NCBI RefSeq assembly: GCF_004208535.1
Contig: NZ_SGIS01000018.1
Location: 1-64,000, forward strand
Reading direction: 5' to 3'
From: Sphingomonas populi
GTDB taxonomy: Bacteria; Pseudomonadota; Alphaproteobacteria; Sphingomonadales; Sphingomonadaceae
DNA: 64,000 nt
Shown piece after piece: positions 1 to 8,372 of the stretch. The translations under genes and the position numbers were made by a program. Every line of letters starts with the position of its first letter. The stretch's first letter is position 1. The notes beneath the pieces were generated by a model. That model was not told the DNA's origin. It did no database searches and worked only from the letters and a program-made list of their open reading frames with translations.

Positions 1-2
1 CC

Positions 3-107
3 TATGACGACATCGTCGACCATTGCTGCGACGCCTGGAACAAGCTGGTCGACCAGCCCTGGAAGATCATGTCTATCGGCCTGCGTGATTGGGCTCGCGA
101 GTTCTGA
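3..107 (+). mobile_element. IS630-family transposase, C-terminal end only
   Basis: An open frame enters from the left edge and ends at TGA 105-107. Its last 34 residues include WNKLVDQPWKIMSIG and end in DWAREF, which I recognise as the conserved C-terminal tail of IS630-type DDE transposases. The rest of the transposase lies outside the window, so completeness cannot be judged. It runs tail-to-tail with psd, about 60 bases away. A small hairpin (TAACGC, 2-base loop, GCGTTA at 124-137) lies just beyond and may belong to the element end, but I cannot place the terminal inverted repeat. Confidence 0.75.
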
Positions 108-167
108 TCAGTGAATCTTGGTATAACGCTTGCGTTACGCCCCCACGCGAGGGGTCGGCAGCGTCGC

Positions 168-1019
168 TCAGCCCGGGGCGTTGCCCATCAGTTCGCCGAG
201 GCGCACTGGCCGTTCGGGGGCCCAATCTTCGTTGAACGTGATGGAGTGTTGCCTGAAGAGCATCACGATCGTCGAACCGAGAAGGAAGCGGCCCATTTCC
301 TCGCCCTTTTTCAACACGATGTCCTGATCAGTATACATCCATTCGGACACAGTGTTTGTTCGCCTGGGGTTAACCACGCCGTGCCAGACGGTTGCCATGC
401 TTCCCACGATGGTCGCGCCGACCAGCACCATCACGAAAGGACCGTGTTCGGGCGACGCGAAGACGCATACCACCCGTTCGTTGCGCGCGAACAGGTTCGG
501 CACACCGCGCGCGGTGGTCGGGTTCACCGAGAACAGTGTTCCCGGCACATAGATCATGCGCATGAGTGTACCGTCGCAGGGCATGTGCAGGCGGTGGTAG
601 TCCCTTGGGGACAGGTACAGGTTGGCGAAGCTGCCGTGACGGAACTGAGCGGCCAGTGCGCCGTCGCCGCCGACCAAGTCCGTCGTGGTAAAGCGATGCC
701 CCTTGGCCTGCAGGATGTGATGGTCGTCGATGGGGCCGAACTGGCTGATCGCGCCATCGACCGGGCACACGAAGTCCGCGGTCACCATCGGGCGCACGCC
801 GGGCTTGAGCGGGCGGGTGAAGAAATCGTTGAACGTCTTGTAGCTGCTGATGTCGGCATCCGCACTTTCACTCATATCGACGGCATATCTGCCGACGAAC
901 CAGCGGATAAGCCGGGTTGTCATCGCCCCTCCCTGCGCCCCGGCGATGCGCCCGGCAAAGGTGGTCAAGCGCTGCTTGGGCAGTACATGCTGGAGCAAGA
1001 TCTTCAGGCGATCGGACAT
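168..1019 (-). CDS. psd: Phosphatidylserine decarboxylase proenzyme
   Basis: Converts phosphatidylserine to phosphatidylethanolamine in the inner membrane, using a pyruvoyl group made by self-cleavage. The 283-residue protein carries the family's N-terminal LPKQ...AG pattern, a FNDFFTRPLK block near residue 50, and LGST about 35 residues from the C-terminus. LGST is the cleavage site whose Ser becomes the pyruvoyl cofactor of the small chain. Length and motif spacing fit the proteobacterial type of about 280-320 residues. An in-frame TTG lies one codon upstream (1022), but ATG 1019 is the natural start. No partner gene such as pssA is adjacent. The gene appears intact despite the insertion-sequence remnant just downstream. 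Confidence 0.93.
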   Translation of the reverse strand: MSDRLKILLQHVLPKQRLTTFAGRIAGAQGGAMTTRLIRWFVGRYAVDMSESADADISSYKTFNDFFTRPLKPGVRPMVTADFVCPVDGAISQFGPIDDHHILQAKGHRFTTTDLVGGDGALAAQFRHGSFANLYLSPRDYHRLHMPCDGTLMRMIYVPGTLFSVNPTTARGVPNLFARNERVVCVFASPEHGPFVMVLVGATIVGSMATVWHGVVNPRRTNTVSEWMYTDQDIVLKKGEEMGRFLLGSTIVMLFRQHSITFNEDWAPERPVRLGELMGNAPG

Positions 1020-1190
1020 CAAGACCTCAAAACATCGGCAGGCCCTTGTAGCGGCATGAGGCGCCAGGTCGATCTTTCCGAATGCCGCGTTCCAACGGCA
1101 GGCATGGTGATGTGGCTTTGGCGAGGTCGCCGTAGCATGGCGGCGTGTTCGTCGATGGCCGCTGAAGGTGGCATCTTTCCGGTCCGCGAA

Positions 1191-2363
1191 TTACAGCAAA
1201 CCTTGCAGAAGCCCCAGACGCACGGCCTCGGCCCGGGTGGCGACGCCCATTTTCAGATAGATGCGCCTGATGAAATTGCGCACGGTATGCTCGGATACGG
1301 TCATGGCTTGCGCGATCTGGGCGCTGGTGCATCCCCGCGCGATCAGCCTGAGCGCCTCGATCTCGCGGGGCGACAGCGGGGGGCGATCGAGGCTCGCAAA
1401 GTTCCGGGTCAGATTGAAAGGATCGGTTTCGCGAAAATCCTTGGCATCGAGCGGCAGGGCCTCGACGCGAAGTTTGTCTCCAGGCTTCCGTCTGGCCATT
1501 TCCATTGCCGAAGCCGCGCGGGCGTGCAGGGCTTCGGGTTCAAACGTCCTTGGCCGGGAAAGGAAGGCCAATCCCACCGAAACATGCAGGGGGATGGCCG
1601 ACCCCCGCCATAAAACCGCGTCTGCCAGATCGGGCGGCACGGCGACGGGGGACACGCGAACCCAGCGGTCACGATTGAGAAGAACAGCGAATTCCCGGCC
1701 ACCCAAGCGTGCCGCAAAGGCCTCCGCCGGATATGCGGTCCGTAGGTGTCGGGCGAACGCCACCAGGCAGGCATCGCCGGCAGCCATCCCCCAACGGCTG
1801 TTGATCTCTCTCAGATTGTCCAGACGGTGCAGCGCCAGCGCGCCCACGGTCGCTGATCGTTCCACGCCCTGAATGCTATCCAGGAAATGGGCGTGATAGT
1901 GCGCGCGGTTTGCGAGACCTGTCAGTGCATCATATTTGCTGAATTTACGTTGCTCTTCCCAACGCGCTCGCTCTGCGGTGATATCCTCCTTCAGCCCGTA
2001 CAGGGCGAGGGGGTGACCGTCACGTACCTTGGTCGCAGCCTTGATGCGGATCCATCGCTCCTTAGCGTCGGACCGAATGATCTGCGCTTCCAGCGAAAAC
2101 GTCCCGCCGCTGGCGATCGCTTCGGACCGTAAACGCTCCAGCAGCAGCCGAGACGGTTCGGCATACATGCCGATTGTTTCGTGTCGTTCGACGGGCTTGT
2201 CCGACGGCAATCCAAACATGTCGAAAACCGACGGAGACCATGACAGGATTTCCGTGCGGAGGTCGCACGCCCATGCCCCCATCCCAGGCAAGGCTAACAC
2301 ATCATTACAAAAATCGGCGGCGGCATCACGCCCGAGATCGGTGCTCTTTATACGTGACTGCAT
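1191..2363 (-). CDS. PAS / degenerate GGDEF / LuxR-type HTH regulator
   Basis: Probable cytoplasmic signal-responsive transcription factor of 390 residues. Residues about 20-150 look like a PAS/PAC sensor (WSPSVFDMFGLP, then GLKEDITAERA). Residues about 150-300 match a GGDEF domain beginning DALTGLANRAHYH, but the signature reads GGREF, so diguanylate cyclase activity is doubtful. The last 65 residues are a LuxR-type helix-turn-helix (LSPREIEALRLIARG, then SEHTVRNFIRRIYLKMGV). The start is ATG 2363, preceded by AGGA at good spacing; a TTG at 2456 would add 31 residues that look non-coding. GGDEF domains rarely sit in front of a LuxR helix-turn-helix, so the middle domain may act as a sensor or dimer spacer. 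Targets are unknown. Confidence 0.85.
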   Translation of the reverse strand: MQSRIKSTDLGRDAAADFCNDVLALPGMGAWACDLRTEILSWSPSVFDMFGLPSDKPVERHETIGMYAEPSRLLLERLRSEAIASGGTFSLEAQIIRSDAKERWIRIKAATKVRDGHPLALYGLKEDITAERARWEEQRKFSKYDALTGLANRAHYHAHFLDSIQGVERSATVGALALHRLDNLREINSRWGMAAGDACLVAFARHLRTAYPAEAFAARLGGREFAVLLNRDRWVRVSPVAVPPDLADAVLWRGSAIPLHVSVGLAFLSRPRTFEPEALHARAASAMEMARRKPGDKLRVEALPLDAKDFRETDPFNLTRNFASLDRPPLSPREIEALRLIARGCTSAQIAQAMTVSEHTVRNFIRRIYLKMGVATRAEAVRLGLLQGLL

Positions 2364-2941
2364 GCCGTCCTGATTCAATCGTGTCGTCGATAGACCATGA
2401 GGCCCCGTGTAATTCGGCGGGGGTACGGTACGCTCTCTATCGGCCAATAGTGGCAATAAGGTGGATCAGGGCGATTCCGTCATAAAGTATTTACATGGTC
2501 GGCATGCACTTGGCTGCGCTCGGGCGGCACCGCAGACCGGCATAGCGCAGCGCGATGGAGGGCGACCCCAGCGTAGGCCGCCGTCATCGTTCGCGGGCAC
2601 CATGCCCGGCATATCCGTTGCCGGTCCCCCACGTCGGTTCGCGCGCAGCGCTGCCCCTTGGTCTGGAAGCAATTTCACCACTGTGGCCGGGTTGGGCCAC
2701 AGACAAGATCCATCTGTCACGACATGACACTGCGGCACTGAGTCGGGGGGAGTGGCGCGTTGTATTGCTAGCATTTTATTCGCGGCGCGATCCTCAAAAG
2801 GATCTCTCGACCAACACGCTCCAGCTTGGATCGAAGCTGAGGTGAGGGGGCTGAGATATGTCGGGATGCTATTTCGCAGACGTCGAACAGTTGCCGATGA
2901 AGACTTGAAGTGTGCGTGAAAAGATATGGGGCTAATGTTTT
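2364..2941. other. Gene-poor stretch upstream of the PAS/LuxR gene
   Basis: About 580 bases with no reading frame that resembles a known family. It should hold the promoter of the PAS/LuxR regulator near 2364-2460. A perfect small inverted repeat (GATCCT, loop CAAA, AGGATC) lies at 2789-2804. Short open frames on both strands lack ribosome sites and plausible composition. Confidence 0.5.
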
Positions 2942-3112
2942 ATGATCTTCGCTGGAGTAGCTGTTGCCGCTTTGGCAACTCTTTGCGGGATATACGCCAT
3001 TTGGGCTCGTCATCGCGAAGCCAACTCCCGTCGTGCCTGGAGAGCGCGCCGGAATGAACAGGCTCTGGAGAATGACGCGGTGCATTTTGAGAGACGATCA
3101 GCGCGCAACTAG
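2942..3112 (+). CDS. Possible small single-pass membrane protein
   Basis: A 56-codon frame from ATG 2942 to TAG 3112. The first 21 residues are hydrophobic and Ala/Leu/Ile-rich, forming one membrane helix that ends in W. A strongly basic tail follows (ARHREANSRRAWRARRNE) and an acidic patch closes the protein. A helix followed at once by arginines is typical of small inner-membrane proteins. A purine-rich ATGGGG lies about 10 bases upstream and could serve as a ribosome site. I recognise no family. Chance occurrence in gene-poor DNA cannot be excluded. Confidence 0.4.
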   Translation: MIFAGVAVAALATLCGIYAIWARHREANSRRAWRARRNEQALENDAVHFERRSARN

Positions 3113-4044
3113 GCCGAAGCCGCCTGTCTTCCAGGCCCCGCAAGCGGTTGATTTCGCAATTAAATAATTGGCTCCAGAGCTGGACGCAGCATTGCGTGTC
3201 GAAGCTCTGGCAGTCCCGCCCCCGCGCTTCTTACCCGATCGTTGTCGCATGGATCGGCAACAGCGCCGCGCCGAGCGTTGCCGCCGTGCCTTCCAGAGTT
3301 GATACCGAGATACGCGGCGTCGTGCCGACATGGTCGCCGATCCGCATCGTGGCATAGCCGATTCGCTCGACCAGCGCGGTCAGGATGGCGTACTCATACG
3401 CGCTCACATATGGGCGGCGACGGGCCACTTTCCGTTGATAACCGGAAGGCGAGCGATGACGTCAAGCGAGCTGTGACGGGCACGCGGGCGCGCTTTGCAG
3501 TAAGTGGCGATCTGATGATCGTCAGTCCTGTCGCCGTGTGAGCGGATCGGGTTGGCAATGAGTGGTAGCGTTCCCGGCCAATCTTGAACCCGCATGCGGT
3601 TTGTTACGGCCGTGTCCAACGGTGGACGATAGACCCAACGAATCGCTCCTCCGCAGCTTGCACCAGGGTTCAGCCGTTAAAATGGGCAAGGCGATTTTCC
3701 GGCTTCAGCCCAACCAGTTTTTTTAGCCGACCAGACCAATCGGGTTGACACCTAGGAACTCACGCTATTAGATAGCGCTACCATGCACAGATGCCTTCGC
3801 TTTTGGTGGAGTAACAGGTTCTTAAACACGCTGGCGCGTTTGATCGGCGGAAGTCGATATTTGTCTGCTAAGTCGCCAGGCATCTTTTGTGCAAATAGCC
3901 TTAAATACTTAAGTTCAATATAAGCTTATCGACAAAGTTCGGCCGAGTTGTTTCGTCGTTTCCGTTTTATATAGACCGAAATTTCTAACACTTACGTCAG
4001 CATTGATCGGCAACATGTCGACGCAATTAAGAGGGGATCCAGAA
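3113..4044. other. Gene-poor, partly AT-rich leader region before the first TBDR
   Basis: About 930 bases without a convincing gene. On the minus strand, 3231-3428 holds a 65-codon GTG-started frame with protein-like composition but no recognisable family and a badly spaced ribosome site; it could be a gene fragment. From about 3700 the DNA becomes AT-richer and holds a promoter with operator (listed separately). Two more palindromes follow: CTTAA-ATAC-TTAAG at 3900-3913 and ATAAGCTTAT at 3920-3929. The ribosome site for the TBDR is AGAGGGGAT at 4030-4038. Confidence 0.5.
3745..3783 (+). promoter_or_regulatory. Sigma-70-like promoter with LacI/XylR-type operator
   Basis: TTGACA at 3745-3750 and TAGATA at 3769-3774 are spaced by 18 bases, a near-consensus promoter. 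The -10 box runs into TAGCGCTACCA (3773-3783). Its reverse complement, TGGTAGCGCTA, matches the first 11 bases of the xylose-regulator box I recall from Xanthomonas (TGGTAGCGCTAACA). An operator over the -10 would permit repression. The promoter lies about 270 bases before the TBDR start, so it implies a long leader or a lost intermediate gene. Confidence 0.5.
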
Positions 4045-7000
4045 ATGAAATCGCAAAAGCTACGCCTCTGCAACACCCGTTCAGCCCTGCTGTGCGCCAC
4101 GGCCTTCGCAAGCCTGTATAGCTCTGCCGCGCTCGCGCAGGCGACCCCGCCACAGTCCGCGCCTGCCGAAGCGCAGGATACCGGCTCATCGATCGCGCCG
4201 TCGTCAGATTCCGCCGCTCAAGATATCGTGGTGACCGGATATCGCTCCAGTCTCGCCAAGTCGACCAACGCGAAGCGCGAGTCGACTGGCTTTACCGATT
4301 CGATCTTCGCGGAAGACATCGGCAAGTTTCCCGACACCAACATCGCGGAATCGTTCAACCGTATTCCCGGCATCACCATCACGCGGGACATCACCGGCGA
4401 AGGCGTGAACGTCGCGATCCGCGGGTTGGGGTCGAACTTCACCAACGTGACGTTGAACGGCGCGCCGATCGCGGTCGCGTCGTCGGGCGCAACCGATGCG
4501 CAGGGCACCGATCGTTCCGTCGATCTCAGCTTCTTCCCGACCGACCTGTTCACCAAGCTGACGGTGAACAAGAGCTACACCGCCGACCTGCTCGAAGGCG
4601 GCGCTGCCGGTAACGTCGATCTGCGGTCCGCGCGTCCGTTTGATAACGCCAAGCCGTTCATCGCCTATAACATCCAGGGGTCGAACCAGAGCCCCGACGA
4701 TCGCATCGGCGTGCGCGGCTCGATGATCGGAAGCTGGCACAACGATACGATCGGCATTCTGGCCGGTGTTTCCGGTCAACGCCTGTTCACCGATACGCGC
4801 GGCTTCGAGACGGTTGGATATACCAATCCCGCGTTGTCCACGCCAAACAGCATTGCCGGTACGACCAACGGCGTACAGAACACACCGACTGCGGCTCAAA
4901 CTCTCGCTGCCCAGTGTCGCGCCAACAATGCGAGCTGCAACAGCACCGCCGGCGGCAACTGGACGATCCCAGCGGTGGTGCCGGTCGGCGCTGGCGCCGG
5001 GCTGGTCGCGGGGACGCCGATCAACCAAGATTTCCTGCTCGCGCACAATCCCGGTGCGACGATCCAGCAGATCGACAACGCGCTGCTCCCGCGCCTTGGC
5101 CGCACCTCCGACGAGCGCGGTTCGCGTGATCGCATCAACGCGATCGTCAGTGTCGAATGGCGGCCGACCGATACGCTGCACTTCTACGTGGATGGTCTCT
5201 ACGGCTACAAGCACAACAACCTGATCCGTGAGGACATGGCGTGGATCGTGCGTAACAGCGCGATCATCCCGACCAACCTGACCTTCGACAAAACGGACTG
5301 CAGCGCGGGCTGCTCCGTGACGGGCGGCACGTTCGCCAACGCGCAGTTCTTCGACGAATTCCGCCCCTATATCGAGACCACCAAGCTGTTCAGCGTCAAT
5401 CCCGGCGGCACCTGGGAGATTTCCGACAAACTCAAGCTGAACCTGCAAGGCAATTACTCGCGGTCGACCTTCCACCGTGAGAGCCCGACGGTTGGCGGAA
5501 CCACCGCGCTTGGCGTCGGCAACACGGTGACCTATGCCAACGACGGAACGGGCGTTCCCAGCATCACCAGCAACATCGATCTGAACGATCCGAAGAATTT
5601 CGGCTGGTATACCGGCAGCCGTCTCAATCTTCAGGACGAGCGCCGCATCAACAAGACCAAAGGTTTCCGCGGTGATCTGACCTGGGGCGGCACCAAGCTG
5701 AACCTCAAGGTCGGCGGTGCCTATGATGACGTTTCGCGCCTGATCCAGGGCTACGACAACAGCCAGGCCTGGCAGAACGCCGCGTGCGGAAACAATCCCA
5801 GCGTCTTCCTGCCGTCGCCGAACACGCAGCCGCCGTGCGTAGGGTTGAACGCGCCCGGCGCGGCTCCGGCGGGGTATCCGAGCTATCCCGGCTACGGGAC
5901 CGGATCGACCGCGGGCATGACCGGCCCGGTGACCTACGGTGGGTCGCTGGTGCCGAACTCGGCCTTCCCGAGCTATCTGATGCCCGGCCCGGCCGGTTTC
6001 GTGACCGTCAACTTCCCGGCGTTCGCCAATGCGACCAACTATCAGTCGTTCCACGACAATGCCCCGGCCAACGGCGCGTCGAACACCAGCGCGGCGAGCG
6101 GACAGATCCGCGAGATCGTCAAGTCGGCGTTCGCCACCTTGAACGGCGCGCAGGAGCTCGGTGAAGGCACGCTGCGGTTCAACATCGGCCTGCGCTACGT
6201 CAACACGATCCAGATCATCACCGGCTCGACGTCGCTGCCCGATCCGCGCAATTCGCCCGCTGGCGGCGGTTCGCTGCCCGATGGCAGCCGCTATCCCAAT
6301 TTGACCGGCACGGTGACGACGCGCAACGAGTACACCAACTGGCTGCCGGCGGCGACGTTCGCCTATGATATTGGCGAGCATGCGGTGGTTCGCGTCGCCG
6401 GTTCGCGCACGATGACGCGGCCCGATCCCTCGGCGCAGTTGCCGGGCGTCAACTTCGGCGCGCCGTCAGCCGATCAGGCGTCGATCGGTAACCCGGCGCT
6501 GAAGCCGTATCTCGCAACCAACCTCGATCTCGGCTTCGAATATTACACCGGCCGCGAGGGCGTTATCAGCGTCAACGCGTTCCGCAAGTCGATCGCGGGG
6601 TTCACCACCACCAGCCTCACGACGGTGCCGTTCACGAATCTCGCGCAATACGGCATCACTTACGATACGCTGAACCCGACCCAGCAGAACGCGCTGAACT
6701 CGCGTGGCGGCCCGACCGCGGCGCAGGTGCAGATCACCTCGCAGATCAACGTGCCCGACAAGCTGACGATCAACGGCCTCGAGTTCCAGTGGGTCCAGCC
6801 GCTCGACTTCCTGACCCAGCACATCGGCGTCACCGGTTTCGGCTTCAACGCCAACGCCACGATCGTCGATCAGACCAGCAAGGGCGCTGCGGTTGCATTC
6901 GGGGTCGCGCCGTTCACCTACAACATCACCGGCTATTACGAGAAGCACGGTGTCATGCTGCGCGTGTCGAGCACCTCGCGTCGCGGCTCGCAGAACAGCG

Positions 7001-7242
7001 GCACGGCGCAGAACGGCATCCCGGCGGCAGCTCTGTATGGGTTCGATTATACGAGCTACGACTTCTCGTCGGCGTTCGACCTCGACAAGATCTTCAACCT
7101 GCCGCACGCGCCGCAGTTGACGATCAACGTCTCGAACTTCACCGATGCGACGTTGAAGTCGTACTTCCAGTTCGAGAACCTTGCCTTCACCCAGTACAAG
7201 CCCGGCCGGCAGTTCCTGGTCGGTCTGCGCGGGACGTTCTAG
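4045..7242 (+). CDS. TonB-dependent receptor, Caulobacter/Xanthomonas type
   Basis: Outer-membrane receptor of 1065 residues that would import a bulky nutrient using TonB energy. A signal peptide ends at about residue 32 (ALAQA). A TonB-box-like segment QDIVVTGYRSSL follows, then the plug domain with KFPDTNIAESFNRIPGITI and a long beta-barrel ending in a terminal Phe (GLRGTF). The FPDTNIAE pattern marks the Caulobacter-type subfamily, often found in polysaccharide-utilisation loci. ATG 4045 has a strong AGAGGGG ribosome site; an upstream in-frame ATG at 4003 does not. It is a single-gene unit with a possible sugar-type operator upstream and a hairpin after the stop. Substrate unknown. Confidence 0.92.
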   Translation: MKSQKLRLCNTRSALLCATAFASLYSSAALAQATPPQSAPAEAQDTGSSIAPSSDSAAQDIVVTGYRSSLAKSTNAKRESTGFTDSIFAEDIGKFPDTNIAESFNRIPGITITRDITGEGVNVAIRGLGSNFTNVTLNGAPIAVASSGATDAQGTDRSVDLSFFPTDLFTKLTVNKSYTADLLEGGAAGNVDLRSARPFDNAKPFIAYNIQGSNQSPDDRIGVRGSMIGSWHNDTIGILAGVSGQRLFTDTRGFETVGYTNPALSTPNSIAGTTNGVQNTPTAAQTLAAQCRANNASCNSTAGGNWTIPAVVPVGAGAGLVAGTPINQDFLLAHNPGATIQQIDNALLPRLGRTSDERGSRDRINAIVSVEWRPTDTLHFYVDGLYGYKHNNLIREDMAWIVRNSAIIPTNLTFDKTDCSAGCSVTGGTFANAQFFDEFRPYIETTKLFSVNPGGTWEISDKLKLNLQGNYSRSTFHRESPTVGGTTALGVGNTVTYANDGTGVPSITSNIDLNDPKNFGWYTGSRLNLQDERRINKTKGFRGDLTWGGTKLNLKVGGAYDDVSRLIQGYDNSQAWQNAACGNNPSVFLPSPNTQPPCVGLNAPGAAPAGYPSYPGYGTGSTAGMTGPVTYGGSLVPNSAFPSYLMPGPAGFVTVNFPAFANATNYQSFHDNAPANGASNTSAASGQIREIVKSAFATLNGAQELGEGTLRFNIGLRYVNTIQIITGSTSLPDPRNSPAGGGSLPDGSRYPNLTGTVTTRNEYTNWLPAATFAYDIGEHAVVRVAGSRTMTRPDPSAQLPGVNFGAPSADQASIGNPALKPYLATNLDLGFEYYTGREGVISVNAFRKSIAGFTTTSLTTVPFTNLAQYGITYDTLNPTQQNALNSRGGPTAAQVQITSQINVPDKLTINGLEFQWVQPLDFLTQHIGVTGFGFNANATIVDQTSKGAAVAFGVAPFTYNITGYYEKHGVMLRVSSTSRRGSQNSGTAQNGIPAAALYGFDYTSYDFSSAFDLDKIFNLPHAPQLTINVSNFTDATLKSYFQFENLAFTQYKPGRQFLVGLRGTF

Positions 7243-7260
7243 AACGTCGTGAAGGATGGC

Positions 7261-7294
7261 GTTCAGGCAGGCGGTTGGCGCGATCTGCCTGAAC
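7261..7294 (+). terminator. Hairpin after the TBDR gene
   Basis: A perfect 10-base-pair stem (GTTCAGGCAG / CTGCCTGAAC) with a 14-base loop starts 18 bases after the TBDR stop. No T-run follows, so it may terminate weakly or mainly protect the 3' end of the mRNA. It also lies downstream of the convergent hydrolase gene. Confidence 0.5.
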
Positions 7295-7398
7295 GACAGT
7301 ATGATCGTGCGCGGGCATCGGCATAACGCCGGTGCCCGCAAAGAGGACGGTGGGCGGATGCTGCGGGGTTGGGCCGCCGATCTGCCGGATCAGATCCC

Positions 7399-8358
7399 TC
7401 AGCGCTCGGCGACGCAATGGTTGCGCTGAGTGCCCAGGCCGGTGATCGTGCCCTCCATGATGTCACCGTCTTGGAGGAAGACCCCGAACGCCGATCCGTT
7501 GCCGTAAGGCGATCCGGTGCAGATCACGTCGCCGGGCTGCAAAACCACCCGATCTGACAGATAGGCGATCTGACGTTCGATCGACGTCATCATGTCGGCG
7601 GTGCTTTCGTTCTGATACACCTTGCCGTTCACCGAGAGCGTGATGGTGAGATCATAAGGATCGGCGACATACTGGCGCGGCATGAGGATCGGGCCGAACG
7701 GCAGGAAGGTCGGAAAGCATTTGCCCGACAGCCAGTCGGCACCGATCGCCGATCCGTCGCGCCGGAAGATATGTTCGCGCGCGGTGACGTCGTTGACGAT
7801 CACGAACCCGGCGACATGCGCCATTGCGTCTTCCGCCGCCACATGCCGGGCGCGACGACCGATCACGACGCCGAGTTCGAGCTCCCAGTCGGGCTTTTCG
7901 ACGTTGTTCGGCAGGATCACCTCGTCCTGCGGGCCGACGACACACGATGGCAGCTTGATGAAGCAATAGGGCAGCGCATTCTTGCGCTCGTCCATGATCT
8001 TTTCAACGTGGCGGCGGCGGTCTTCCTCGCTGAGCGCGTCATGCTCGGCGGTACGCATCGAGGGATCGCCCATGATGATGCCGACGACATGCTTCTTGTA
8101 ATTGGCGCCGGTGCAGAAAATCTGGCGCGGCAGATAGGGCGCGTGAAGGGTGAGCGTGTCGATCGGCCGCGCGTCAGCGAGCAAGGCGGGATCGGCAGCG
8201 ATGCGTTCGAGCGCGGGCAGCACTGCGTCCCAATCGTCGAGCAGCGCGAGCAGGTCGCGCGTTTCGCCGCTCGCTGCCAGCGGTATGGCACGATCATCGA
8301 CGACGAGTGCGACTTCCGGGTGCCGGTCGAAGGTGATCGTGGCCAGGCCAAAGCTCAT
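7399..8358 (-). CDS. Fumarylacetoacetate hydrolase (FAH)-family hydrolase/isomerase
   Basis: Soluble metal-dependent enzyme of 319 residues. The family hydrolyses, isomerises or decarboxylates ring-cleavage products. Visible motifs are GANYKKHV, the acidic metal-binding segment KPDWELELGVVIGR, FVIVNDVTARE and LQPGDVICTGSPYG near the C-terminus. ATG 8358 has AGGA about 8 bases upstream; the open frame beyond it only shadows the neighbouring gene. It is the last gene of a minus-strand set TBDR, dioxygenase, monooxygenase, hydrolase, with 14 bases between it and the monooxygenase stop. It most likely acts on the product of the extradiol dioxygenase. Fumarylpyruvate hydrolase or 2-hydroxyhepta-2,4-dienedioate isomerase activities are alternatives. 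Confidence 0.88.
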   Translation of the reverse strand: MSFGLATITFDRHPEVALVVDDRAIPLAASGETRDLLALLDDWDAVLPALERIAADPALLADARPIDTLTLHAPYLPRQIFCTGANYKKHVVGIIMGDPSMRTAEHDALSEEDRRRHVEKIMDERKNALPYCFIKLPSCVVGPQDEVILPNNVEKPDWELELGVVIGRRARHVAAEDAMAHVAGFVIVNDVTAREHIFRRDGSAIGADWLSGKCFPTFLPFGPILMPRQYVADPYDLTITLSVNGKVYQNESTADMMTSIERQIAYLSDRVVLQPGDVICTGSPYGNGSAFGVFLQDGDIMEGTITGLGTQRNHCVAER

Positions 8359-8372
8359 CGTGGTGTTCCTGA

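Noticed and set aside
111..1613. 500-codon plus-strand frame covering psd and part of the PAS/LuxR gene
   Set aside because: Both minus-strand genes have clear family motifs; this frame has none.
3231..3428. 65-codon minus-strand frame with protein-like composition
   Set aside because: No family recognised and the GTG start is badly spaced from its only purine-rich stretch; kept only as a possible fragment.
4204..6381. 725-codon minus-strand frame opposite the first TBDR
   Set aside because: Low-complexity Arg/Ala/Val composition and no ribosome site; the plus-strand TBDR explains the region.
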